Positions 1-13,700 of a DNA stretch of 64,000 nucleotides are shown here, in pieces. Under the pieces are notes generated by a model. That model saw only the letters and a program-made list of their open reading frames with translations, searched no databases and was not told where the DNA came from. A program made the translations under genes and the position numbers. The DNA is taken from NCBI GenBank assembly GCA_903813345.2, contig CAIIXF020000004.1, forward strand, positions 25,233,985 to 25,297,984. Direction: 5' to 3'. The stretch is from Owenia fusiformis. Its lineage: Eukaryota > Annelida > Polychaeta > Sabellida > Oweniidae. The stretch's first letter is position 1. Each line of letters opens with the position of its first letter.

Positions 1-170
1 TCCTAATGATATTAAAAACATCAGTCACTATTCTAAAATGTTGAGCTAATTTCGCAAGAAAAATATTTTCTTTTCCCAATTTTGAAATATCTTTATTATG
101 GATGATCTAAGCCATGCAATAACTTCCAAAGATTTTAAAGGTTTTGAAATGAAAGAAAGTTGATATAGCT
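1..170. other. AT-rich flank, nothing recognised
   Basis: AT-rich sequence before the minisatellite. I see no coding or repeat signal. It is probably intron of the Rubicon-like gene whose exons resume at 4765. Confidence 0.4.
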
Positions 171-175
171 CATTA

Positions 176-3100
176 CACGTGTCATTAATTCAGCAATGCA
201 AATTCCACACTTTCTACCACTCATCACAGGTGTCATTGATGCAGCAATGCAAATTCCACACTTTCTACCACTCATCACACATGTCATTGATTCAGCAATG
301 CAAATTCCACACTTTCTACCACTCATCACACATGTCATTGATTCAGCAATGCAAATTCCACACTTTCTACCACTTATCACACATGTCATTGATGCAGCAA
401 TGCAAATTCCACACTTTCTACCACTCATCACACATGTCATTGATTCAGCAATGCAAATTCCACACTTTCTACCACTCATCACAGGTGTCATTGATGCAGC
501 AATGCAAATTCCACACTTTCTACCACTCATCACACATGTCATTGATTCAGCAATGCAAATTCCACACTTTCTACCACTCATCACACATGTCATTGATTCA
601 GCAATGCAAATTCCACACTTTCTACCACTCATCACAGGTGTCATTGATGCAGCAATGCAAATTCCACACTTTCTACCACTCATCACACTTGTCATTGATG
701 CAGCAATGCAAATTCCACACTTTCTACCACTCATCACACATGTCATTGATTCAGCAATGCAAATTCCACACTTTCTACCACTCATCACACATGTCATTGA
801 TTCAGCAATGCAAATTCCACACTTTCTACCACTCATCACAGGTGTCATTGATGCAGCAATGCAAATTCCACACTTTCTACCATTCATCACACGTGTCATT
901 GATGCAGCAATGCAAATTCCACATTTTCTACCACTCATCACACGTGTCATTGATGCAGCAATGCAAATTCCACACTTTCTACCACTCATCATAGGTGTCA
1001 TTGATGCAGCAATGCAAATTCCACACTTTCTACCACTCATCACAGGTGTCATTGATGCAGCAATGCTAATTCCACACTTTCTACCACTCATCACACGTGT
1101 CATTGATGCAGCAATGCTAATTCCACACTTTCTACCACTCATCACACGTGTCATTGATGCAGCAATGCAAATTCCACACTTTCTACCACTCATCATAGGT
1201 GTCATTGATGCAGCAATGCAAATTCCACACTTTCTACCACTCATCACATGTGTCATTGATGCAGCAATGCAAATTCAACACTTTCTACCATTCATCACAC
1301 GTGTCATTGATGCAGCAATGCAAATTCCACACTTTCTACCATTCATCACATGTGTCATTGATGCAGCAATGCAAATTCCACACTTTCTACCACTCATCAC
1401 ACGTGTCATTGATGCAGCAATGCAAATTCCACACTTTCTACCACTCATCATAGGTGTCATTGATGCAGCAATGCAAATTCCACACTTTCTACCATTCATC
1501 ACACGTGTCATTGATGCAGCAATGCAAATTCCACACATTCTACCACTCATCACACGTGTCATTGATGCAGCAATGCAAATTCCACACTTTCTACCACTCA
1601 TCACACTTGTCATTGATGCAGCAATGCAAATTCCACACTTTCTACCACTCATCACATGTGTCATTGATGCAGCAATGCAAATTCCACACTTTCTACCACT
1701 CATTACACGTGTCATTGATGCAGCAATGCAAATTCCACACTTTCTACCACTCATTATTACATGTGTCATTGACACAGCAATGCAAATTCCACACTTTCTA
1801 CCACTCATTACATGTGTCATTGATGCAGCAATGCAAATTCCACATTTTCTACACCTCATTACACGTGTCATTAATTCAGCAATGCAAATTCCACACTTTC
1901 TACCACTCATCACAGGTGTCATTGATGCAGCAATGCAAGTTCCACACGTTCTACCACTCATCACAGGTGTCATTGATGCAGCAATGCAAATTCCACACTT
2001 TCTACCACTCATCACAGGTGTGATTGATGCAGCAATGCAAATTCCACACTTTCTACCACTCATTACACGTGTCATTGATGCAGCAATGCAAATTCCACAC
2101 TTTCTACCACTCATTACACGTGTCATTGATGCAGCAATGCAAATTCCACACTTTCTACCACTCATCACAGGTGTCATTGATGCAGCAATGCAAATTCCAC
2201 ATTTTCTACCACTCATTACACGTGTCATTGATGCAGCAATGCAAATTCCACATTTTCTACCACTCATCACACGTGTCATTAATTCAGCAATGCAAATTCC
2301 ACACTTTCTACCACTCATCACAGGTGTCATTGATGCAGCAATGCAAATTCCACATTTTCTACCACTCATTACACGTGTCATTGATGCAGCAATGCAAATT
2401 CCACACTTTCTACCACTCATCACAGGTGTCATTGATGCAGCAATGCAAATTCCACACTTTCTACCACTTATCACACGTGTCATTGATGCAGCAATGCAAA
2501 TTCCACACGTTCTACCACTCATAACACATGTCATTGATGCAGCAATGCAAATTCCACACTTTCTACCACTTATCACACGTGTCATTAATTCAGCAATGCA
2601 AATTCCACACTTTCTACCACTCATCACAGGTGTCATTGATGCAGCAATGCAAATTCCACACTTTCTACCATTCATCACAGGTGTCATTGATGCAGCAATG
2701 CAAATTCAACACTTTCTACCATTCATCACACGTGTCATTGATGCAGCAATGCAAATTCCACACTTTCTACCACTCATCACACGTGTCATTGATGCAGCAA
2801 TGCAAATTCCACACTTTCTACCACTTATCACACGTGTCATTGATGCAGCAATGCAAATTCCACACTTTCTACCACTCATCACACTTGTCATTGATGCAGC
2901 AATGCAAATTCCACACTTTCTACCACTTATCACACGTGTCATTGATGCAGCAATGCAAATTCCACACTTTCTACCACTCATCACATGTGTCATTGATGCA
3001 GCAATGCAAATTCCACACTTTCTACCACTCATCACACGTGTCATTGATGCAGCAATGCAAATTCCACACTTTCTACCATTCATCACAGGTGTCATTGATG

Positions 3101-3845
3101 CAGCAATGCAAATTCAACACTTTCTACCATTCATCACACGTGTCATTGATGCAGCAATGCAAATTCCACACTTTCTACCACTCATCACACGTGTCATTGA
3201 TGCAGCAATGCAAATTCCACACTTTCTACCACTTATCACACGTGTCATTGATGCAGCAATGCAAATTCCACACTTTCTACCACTCATCACACTTGTCATT
3301 GATGCAGCAATGCAAATTCCACACTTTCTACCACTTATCACACGTGTCATTGATGCAGCAATGCAAATTCCACACTTTCTACCACTCATCACATGTGTCA
3401 TTGATGCAGCAATGCAAATTCCACACTTTCTACCATTCATCACACGTGTCATTGATGCAGCAATGCAAATTCCACACTTTCTACCACTCATCACACGTGT
3501 CATTGATGCAGCAATGCAAATTCCACACTTTCTACCACTTATCACACGTGTCATTGATGCAGCAATGCAAATTCCACACTTTCTACCACTCATCACACTT
3601 GTCATTGATGCAGCAATGCAAATTCCACACTTTCTACCACTTATCACACGTGTCATTGATGCAGCAATGCAAATTCCACACTTTCTACCACTCATCACAT
3701 GTGTCATTGATGCAGCAATGCAAATTCCACACTTTCTACCACTCATCACACGTGTCATTGATGCAGCAATGCAAATTCCACACTTTCTACCACTCATCAC
3801 ATGTGTCATTGATGCAGCAATGCAAATTTCACATTTTCTACCACT
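176..3845. repeat. 51-bp minisatellite, about 72 copies
   Basis: A head-to-tail array of a 51-bp unit (core GATGCAGCAATGCAAATTCC, then CACACTTTCTACCACTCATC). Variants fall at a few positions: GATTCA/GATGCA, CACATG/CACGTG/CACAGG/CACTTG, and CTCATC/CTTATC/TTCATC. Because 51 is 17 codons and the unit lacks stops in several frames, very long open frames run through it on both strands (1252 aa on +, 470 aa on -). These are a by-product of the period and do not indicate a gene. Blocks of several units are themselves repeated: the run around 2700-3050 reappears around 3110-3420 and 3430-3700, so multi-unit segments were copied. Left-end copies are richer in GATTCA and right-end copies in GATGCA. The array probably lies in an upstream intron of the Rubicon-like gene. 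Confidence 0.97.
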
Positions 3846-4764
3846 GTACATCTGTGGGCAACTACTTCCTGTTGGATCTGCAGCACAATTCTATTATCAT
3901 ACAAAGAAAACAATTCTTACACATTTTACTGTATGTTACAAGATTTTTTTCTGATTTGGAATTCAGTTTACTCCGCTTTGATTCAGTTCTATTTTATTAA
4001 ACCTTGAATTTTTACATACTCTTTAGCACCATGTTTAAATTTTCATATTTTTTATTAAAAGTATGTTCATCATATTCTGTATGCAGGGCTCCAAAATCCA
4101 GAATATCTTTTTTCTTGTTAATAGTAACATCAAGTTACTGAAAAGCTTGCCAGTCACAAGCAAATACATGTATATCCAGCAGCTCGATCGAGAATTCCCT
4201 CACTTCAGCAACTAGGACGTTATCTGGTGAATTTCATAACGTCTTGGTTGTGTTGGGTTAACATCTTGGTCAGGTGTTTTGCTTCAAGTCCAATATTATC
4301 TTATAAAAATAAGTTTATTAATTCAGTAAAGATACAGTAGCTGTTAATAAGGATTCTTGCACCATGTAGAGCTTTATATAATTTTAAAAGTAATTAAGAC
4401 TCCTTCTATTCTGAACATTACCTTACATTTAAAGGAGGATTGGCATTATTGTTATTGCTCAATATTTATCACCTAGGTTTATCAAAGTTTGTTTTGACCT
4501 TGATTTTAATCATTTCAATGGTTGAAAAAAGTCTTACTATTTTTACCATTTCCATATTATCATGGAAATGCAATCATTTATGGAAAAAATATGGCTCACT
4601 ATTGACCAATTCTAAAGATATATGAATTCCGTCAATCCTCCTTGACCATTAGTACATTAAATTAGCAAGACTTGACACCCCTTTCTTCATCAAGTAGACT
4701 GTTCCACTTTCCAATATGGGTCAGTCTAAGTGATATGAAGGGGTGTTCAATGTTATGTTTGCAG
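3846..4764. other. Intron sequence, no gene seen
   Basis: AT-rich sequence between the minisatellite and the first recognised Rubicon exon. Frames that run out of the array end at stops near 3954 and 4000. No conserved motif was seen. Confidence 0.5.
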
Positions 4765-7700
4765 ACGACAGCAGTGACTTCAGTGAGGGTGAAGTACATG
4801 ATCATGAAGTTGAAGGTACTGCTCATTGTGATTTTTAAAAATTCGTATTAGCCCCCATAGATATTCAATATAAGTCCCTGCTCATTTTTAAATTCTGAAT
4901 CCACAACTACACAGTTTCTAAATATTTTGAGCTTCTAGTAATATTAGCATATCGGTACATAACTATTCATATTAGTAAAACCCTTGCCTTTACCCTTGAA
5001 CTTATTTAGTAACTAAGATTTCCTTGTATTTCCTTTAGAATAAATACACCATACTAGCATTACCAAATATGGTATTCATGGGTGCAGCACCATATATGGA
5101 GATAAAATCCCCTGGAATTCAGAAAATCTTATACTGTGCTCTCTGAGCATTTCTGATGAATCTGCATCCAAAAATACCAATTTGAGAATTGAATGTGTTT
5201 TAAATTCCGTGGGATTACACCCATGATATAATCCACCTTGATTTGTGGTATACCCTACATGCATGGTTTATGTGAATTGTATTCTCGATCATATTTTTCA
5301 GACGAAACAGAGACTACAGGCTCTAACCTGTCTTCCCTGAGAGAGAGTGGACTCTCCCTGTCAATGGCTTCCATGTATTCTGGTAAGATTGTGTTATTTT
5401 GTGTAAAACGTTTTAAGGTAGTTCCACACTTGGATGAAATATCATATTTCAACATGATTTTAACAAAATGCATTATATTTTCATTTTAAACTATGTATTC
5501 TGTTGTGATAATATTCACATTTTGACAAATTCCACTCATTTCATTAGTATCAGTTAATTATAATGAGAATTCTAATCATGAAATATCTCATTGTTAGTTG
5601 CTTTTACTGAAACAATCTTTTCCCTGGATATATTTTCAAATTGATAATTGTATGATCATATAAAGGGCCAACTAGAGTACAGAATATTTAAGGGTTATGT
5701 ACTGGGAGGTTTTGGATATGGGGTTTATCCAGAGGGAGATATGCATATCTACCTGAGGGACCGAAGGTAGATGTGCATATCTCATGAGGGATGAACCCAA
5801 TATCCAAACCGACCATACATAACTGCTTTATCCTATACCTAGTAGAGTTTTCAGGGGCATATGGCCATTTCAATAGTACAAGGTGTAAAAATAGACAAAT
5901 CATTCATATGCAAAGTCATTTTATTGCATTACCGGAAGCAAGAAGATATGCACCGGAAGCGGGAAGATATGCACCGGAAGCGGGAGATATGGCGGGAGAT
6001 ATTGAGGTTCTGGATATGGAAACCTCAAAATCAGGATACGGGATATATCTTACCAACTTATCTCCCTAAAACTCTACTTGGCATAGGATAAATATGAGTA
6101 TACTTAAAACAAATACAAATTTAAGTATGTTTTATGGATGTTTTTCAAGATGCAGATCTTGTTAGGCAGAATCAGCAATTAATACAGAATCCTCATAGGC
6201 CTAGCATAGATAGACAGCTGATTCAACACCCACATAGGCCTAGCATAGATAGACAGGGGTATGTATTGTTGTGTTCAACATATTCACAATTTTAATAGAC
6301 AAGGCAAATTCATGATAAACATTTGCTTCATATTTAGAGTTAAATCATTTACTTCTAGATTTGTCAATTGTATAGACCATTTCTGCCATCAAGAACAAAA
6401 AAAGAAAAATTAAAAAGAGGGAATTGATAAAAGAATAAATAAATAAATGAAATAAGATTCTTGAGCTTGTGCAATTCTGTCGTAAATAATAAAAAGTGAA
6501 ATGTCTGAAAATTTGAAAATGAATATGTGAGAGTAATGAAGTAAAATGGCATTAAATTCGAACTCTAATATAGGCCATAAATAGTTACAGAAATTGACTG
6601 CATTTCGACTGATCAAAATTGAATTGAGGCATTTTGAGGCAAAATATACTTTTGTAAACTAATGGAATAAGAATGAATAAAAAATATTGAGGAAAAAATA
6701 AAAATCTTTCATTCCAGGTCTTTGACTGAGAGTATTCAGACATTGCACTCGGCTGAGACGGTCGCAATTTCTCTATTGAAGAGATTCTCAGAGAACCAGT
6801 TGCCAAAAGCCTCTGATCTTGTGTGGTTAGTCTCGGAACAGGATGCACCACAAGCTGTAAGTTATTTAGGAAATTGATGTGGGGGTTGTGTTTTGAAATG
6901 AGAAATAGAGTGGAAATGAGTTGAATCAGCAAGTAATAAAGTAAAGAGAAATGTAGACAACACTCTAAATTGTATAGAAATGCAAGAAATCAGACAAGGT
7001 GGTCGTGTTTTAAAATGCAAAATAGAGTGGAAAAGAGTGAAATTAGCAAGAAATAAAGTAAACAGGCATGTAGTCAACACTCTAGATTGTATAGAAATGC
7101 AAGAAAATCAGACACTTCAATCAAATTTTAGAGAGAAATGAGAGGAATCAGCAAGGAATAAAGTAAACAGGCATGTAGTGTACTCTTTAAATTGTATAGA
7201 AATGCAAGAAAATCATGCATTTCAGTCAAATTTTAGAGAGAAAAGAGAGGAATCAGCAAGGAATAAAGTAAACAGGCATGTAGTGTACTCTTTAAATTGT
7301 ATAGAAATGCAAGAAAATCATGCATTTCAGTCAAATTTTAGAGAGAAATGAGAGGAATCAGCAAGGAATAAAGTAAACAGGCATGTAGTCAACACTCTAA
7401 ATTGTATAGAAATCTTAAAACATTAAGTTGTTTATTCAAATTTCAGAAAGAAATATGCATGAGCATGAAATAATCTTAGATAACATGTACTTGTATATTT
7501 CTTTCAAGAAAAGTGAAGGAAAATGTCTTGGTTGCGATGTTTTGAAATGCAATATCCAAGATGCGAGTAGAAATAATCTTGATTTACGTTATTAAAAATT
7601 CACAATTCAGTCAAACTGGTGTCATATTTGCAATCTACATGTAAAATTGCATTTAGAAATGTGGTTTTGAAAAGAGTTTATCAACTATGAAAATTTAATT

Positions 7701-10700
7701 TTCTTTGAAAATGTGACTTTTAGGTCGGGGAGATTCCCCATAGACCCCATGTTGTAAAACCACAAAAAGTGAAATATCTTTTCTTGTGTTGGGCAGATAA
7801 TTTTTTCTTTTACTGGACATATTTTAATTTATATAACTATCAGATACATAAAGGTAATATGAAAAGTGAACCACTAAAACTGATGCATATTCAAGTTTAA
7901 GGGAATTTTGTAATACCCTGCCATGTTAATTCCCCCGAATCAGCCACCTGGTGGCGAAGTTGGTAACTACCTACTCGCATCTGAGTAATTGCATATAAGC
8001 ATTTTAAAATGCATGAAAATATCAGAAACTATACAGATTTTAGACCACGGATCATTTTTTTCACGGATCATCATGTGAAATATGTCGCATGTTTCATTTT
8101 TGGCAATTTCATCAAAAGTTGACTTATCCAAAAAATTTTAATTTTAAATAGTTATGTTACTTCTTTTATTTGTAGCTCCTCCCACTTCCAAACAGCTTCC
8201 CAGTATCACCAGATGATTGGCAGGACGATAAAAAGGTTAGTTCTGATTGACTAATTTCAGACACACCCTCAGATAAGCGATATTTGACATCTTTTAGGCT
8301 ATTTCAGATTGCCTGGCCTTTGTCAGGTGTACTCATAAAGTTATCAGAAGAGTGGACCTTCCTAATTTTAAGTCACCATCAGAAGTGATGACATACTGCT
8401 ATATAGTCTCCAACATTTTTATGAATGGTATTCGGCTGTTGGTGTTTAGCGTTAGGCATCTGTAGCAAATGGCAGGTGTTGACATTTTGCATGTGAAAGC
8501 CTTGTTTGTTATGCTTAAGAAACCAGGATATATTGGCCAGGCTGATGTCTTAGTTTGTGGGTAGCAATTTTTCCTAACATAAATAGAAAATAGCTTATAG
8601 ATAATATTGACAAACTTTATACTAGAATATTGTTTTTGAACTTTAAATCTGGTCAGAGCTTCTTTTGTAAAATAAAGATGGCAGGATTTATTGTTGTTTT
8701 CTGAAGAAAAATTAATTGAGTAAATGATTGTTAGTGCTCCAATATGCAATTGAAGAATGTTTCTTGTATTTTAGATGCGTATCCGTGGCAACATGGAGTG
8801 GGCGCCACCTAGGGCACAAATCATCTTCAATGTACATCCTCCAATCAAGTAAGTGAAATCTTCTATATGTTGTAACTTATTGTTCTTATTACAGATCATT
8901 AATTGATGATTAATCGTTATTGATCACTCTGTACCCTCCATTATGCCTTGGTCACATTTTATCCGATTTTCACTACGGCGCCCGGTCGATTGAGTATTTT
9001 GTTCAAAATTGAATACAATATCGAACAAAACACTCAATCGGCTGGGCGCTGGCCGATGGATCGGAGCATATTTGTTCAAAATTAAATACAATATTGAACA
9101 AAACACTCAATCGGCCGGGCGCTGGCTGATGGATCGGAGCATATGTGACCAAGGCATTAGCTAGAAATTTTTTAGAGAGGTAAGTTAAATATATTCTACC
9201 TCCATCAATTTCACATTTGATCGGGTAAAAATACAACAAAGGGTAAAACTGGCCTTCCTGTAATTGTCTAAAGAATGATACAAACTCAGTTTTATGGCGT
9301 GATCACCCTGTATTTATAATGAATGAATTACAGTCTGTATTGTTTTTATTGAGGTTAATGAGGGAGAAATGTATGACATAATTGACATAATATCTATAAA
9401 ATATTAAAACCAATTAAATCTTCCATCTTTCGGAATATTCTACCTGATGCAAATTGTCCCATTTTCATGGTTCACCCTGTAATCAACATTGTTTAGAAAC
9501 ATTATGACAGTCTATGCACACCTTTTTACAGAGGTCCATGACAGAAAAATATTTAATTGTCATAATGTTTACATATGATATAACATTGAATTTCCCACCA
9601 TTAGATATATTCTACATACCCCATCTTTATGGCCCACCCTATATTCCACACATCTTATTTTTATGGCCCACCCTGTATTCTACACATCTTATTTTTATGG
9701 CCAACCCTATATTCCACATATCTTATTTTTATGGCCATTCCTATATTCCACATATCTTATTTTTATGGCCCACCCTATATTCCACATACCCCATTTTTAT
9801 GGCCCACCCTGTATTCCACATATCTTATTTTTATGGCCCACCCTATTTTCCACATACCCCATTTTTATGGCCTACCCTGTATTCCACACATCTTATTTTT
9901 ATGGCCCACCGTATATTCCACATACCCCATTTTTATGGCCCACCCTATATTCCACATACATGTACTCCATTTTTATGGCCCACCCTATTTTCCACATACC
10001 CCATTTTTATGGCCCACCCTATGTTCCACATATCTTAATTTTATGGCCCACCCTGTATTGTGACATTAATTTACAACCTATGCATTCTGGCCTTTTTACG
10101 AAGGTCCATTAAAGAGTAATGTGTGATGTCATTAGGGAGTGGCATGAATGCAGTCCCAAATGTCAAATGTCTATGATGTCTCATCATAGTGTCAATGTTC
10201 ACATTTTCTGTAAGTTTTTCGTGATTTCTCAATGTCACGTCTTGGCCTGGTGTGTTATTATATCGCATTCTTGTCAACCAATCATAGCCTTGTGCTGCGT
10301 AAAGGAACGCAAGCTCTGATGGGAAAGAGTATGATGTGTCACGTTGGTTGTGATTTAGTCCATATAAGGGCCCTGGTGTCATGGACTGCCCGGGTAGTGT
10401 AGATTGCCTTATAAGGACGGATCGGCTTGTTTGTACCTGTCCATTATGATCGCCATGGAGAGAACGATTGATTCCGTATGGAGTTCTCGTTAACATTGCT
10501 TCACCTGCTAATATGGATTGATTAGCTAATATAGACTGGTCAGCTAATATGGATTGATTAGCTAATAAGGACTGGTTGTCCAGAATGGATTGTCCACTTA
10601 AAATTGAGGAGCCCATTTGCCCAGTTTGTACAGGGTGATCCCTGCCACTGCCAGGTTCAGTACAGGGTGAGCTCTGAACTCCACAGGTAGCTGGTTTCTT

Positions 10701-13700
10701 ACCCTTGTCTCTTTGCTTCTGAGTCTTCCTCCATTTTGCTCTCCTATTTTGGAACCACACCTGTAATATAAACATCAATGTACCCTGAACCCCAATGGCC
10801 AAGCTGTATACGCCTCTGACTATTACAAGTGATTTCACAGTTTTGATCTTGATAACATATTAGTGATCTCAAATGGAGCTTTTATGGCAGTTATGATGGG
10901 AAAGTATCAGTAAGGATCGGGTTCTCATAAGGATGTTCTCATTTTATAGTCGATACAAGCAAGATCAAAGAATTAACTCATATTAAGAGTGTTGGAATAA
11001 TTTAACTCTAGTCAAGGGTAATAAAAATATCATAGGGGACGGAGTATTAAATTGTAACCTTCAAGATTTTGAATCCAAAATAGAGTGAAATGGGTGGAAT
11101 TAGCATTGAGTACACAGTTCAACAGATAGAAAGCATAGAATGGGCATGGTCAGATTAAATATTGAAATACAAGCACTAACCTGAATTCTCTCCTCATTGA
11201 TAGAAAGCATAGAATGGGCATATTAAATATTGAAATACAAGCACTAACCTGAATTCTCTCCTCATTGATAGAAAGCATAGAATGGGCATGGTCAGATTAA
11301 ATATTGAAATACAAGCACTAACCTGAATTCTCTCCTCATTGATAGAAAGCATAGAATGGGCATGGTCAGATTAAATATTGAAATACAAGCACTAACCTGA
11401 ATTCTCTCTTCATTGATAGAAAGCATAGAATGGGCATATTAAATATTGAAATACAAGCACTAACCTGAATTCTCTCCTCATTGATAGAAAGCATAGAATG
11501 GGCATGGTCAGATTAAATATTGAAATACAAGCACTAACCTGAATTCTCTCCTCATTGATAGAAAGCATAGAATGGGCATGGTCAGATTAAATATTGAAAT
11601 ACAAGCACTAACCTGAATTCTCTCTTCATTGATAGAAAGCATAGAATGGGCATATTAAATATTGAAATACAAGCACTAACCTGAATTCTCTCCTCATTGA
11701 TAGAAAGCATAGAATGGGCATGGTCAGATTAAATATTGAAATACAAGCACTAACCTGAATTCTCTCCTCATTGATAGAAAGCATAGAATGGGCATGGTCA
11801 GATTAAATATTGAAATACAAGCACTAACCTGAATTCTCTCTTCATTGATAGAAAGCATAGAATGGGCATATTAAATATTGAAATACAAGCACTAACCTGA
11901 ATTCTCTCCTCATTGATAGAAAGCATAGAATGGGCATGGTCAGATTAAATATTGAAATACAAGCACTAACCTGAATTCTCTCCTCATTGATAGAAAGCAT
12001 AGAATGGGCATGGTCAGATTAAATATTGAAATACAAGCACTAACCTGAATTCTCTCTTCATTGATAGAAAGCATAGAATGGGCATATTAAATATTGAAAT
12101 ACAAGCACTAACCTGAATTCTCTCCTCATTGATAGAAAGCATAGAATGGGCATGGTCAGATTAAATATTATTTGAAATACAAGCACTAACCTGAATTCTC
12201 TCCTCATTGATAGAAAGCATAGAATGGGCATATTAAATATTGAAATACAAGCACTAACCTGAATTCTCTCCTCATTGATAGAAAGCATAGAATGGGCATG
12301 GTCAGATTAAATATTAATTGAAATACAAGCACTAACCTGAATTCTCTCCTCATTGATAGAACGCATAGAATGGGCATATTAAATATTGAAATACAAGCAC
12401 TAACCTGAATTCTCTCCTCATTGATAGAAAGCATAGAATGGGCATGGTCAGATTAAATATTATTTGAAATACAAGCACTAACCTGAATTCTCTCCTCATT
12501 GATAGAAAGCATAGAATGGGCATATTAAATATTGAAATACAAGCACTAACCTGAATTCTCTCCTCATTGATAGAAAGCATAGAATGGGCATGGTCAGATT
12601 AAATATTATTTGAAATACAAGCACTAACCTGAATTCTCTCCTCATTGATAGAAAGCATAGAATGGGCATATTAAATATTGAAATACAAGCACTAACCTGA
12701 ATTCTCTCCTCATTGATAGAAAGCATAGAATGGGCATGGTCAGATTAAATATTATTTGAAATACAAGCACTAACCTGAATTCTCTCCTCATTGATAGAAA
12801 GCATAGAATGGGCATATTAAATATTGAAATACAAGCACTAACCTGAATTCTCTCCTCATTGATAGAAAGCATAGAATGGGCATGGTCAGATTAAATATTG
12901 AAATACAAGCACTAACCTGAATTCTCTCTTCATTGATAGAAAGCAGAGAATGGGCGTGGTCAGATTAAATATTATTTGAAATACAAGCACTAACCTGAAT
13001 TCTCTCTTCATTGATAGAAAGCAGAGAATGGGCGTGGTCAGATTAAATATTATTTGAAATACAAGCACTAACCTGAATTCTCTCCTCATTGAGGTCCAGT
13101 CTGAATGCAATGGCCTCTCTGAGGAAGACATCTGGGTAGTGGGTTAGTCGGAACACAGCTTCAAGCTCTTCTAATTGCCATGACGAAAAGTTAGTTCTCA
13201 GACGGATTTTCTTCGACTTATCTGAAAATATTTTTTTCTTTTTATTATATCTTTGATAGATAATTTTTTTTAAATCACAATATCAATATATATGATATGC
13301 TGAGTTTTAATTCAAATATCCAGACCTTTGTTAAGGGATTTCTTAAAACACCCCATGGGCATTTATTATGAATGAAAACATACTTGGAATTAGACCGTCC
13401 TTACATTTAAATGCCCAGGGCATCATTACAATAAAAGCTGGTAGGTAAAATAACTACTCGTTTATTTAAATTCAAGTATCCAGACTGTTGATATAAAAAA
13501 AACAAAAAAATGATTTCACCAAAAAACAAATAAAACATTCTATGGCATTATGCTGAATATAATTCTGATCTACTTGATTTTTTTGTGTAGAGAAACCCTT
13601 AATATTATTTTTTAAAAAATCAAAATAAGTACATGAATACAAAAAATGATAAAAATAACAAAGGTTACCTTTTATCTCCAAAGACTCAGAACAATTTACA

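Noticed and set aside
176-3845. CRISPR-like array
   Set aside because: Units are contiguous with no unique spacers, and the DNA is eukaryotic.
196-3954. 1252-aa (+) and 470-aa (-) repetitive proteins
   Set aside because: They follow from a 51-bp stop-free tandem unit, are open in several frames on both strands, and have no start context or flanking gene structure.
9514-10112. Overlapping 144-174-aa aromatic-rich proteins
   Set aside because: All three frames of a 34-bp minisatellite are open; composition simply rotates with frame.
12058-13131. Repeated 76-aa minus-strand frames
   Set aside because: They are the 146-bp higher-order repeat read across exon tail and intron, containing the donor in the middle of the frame.
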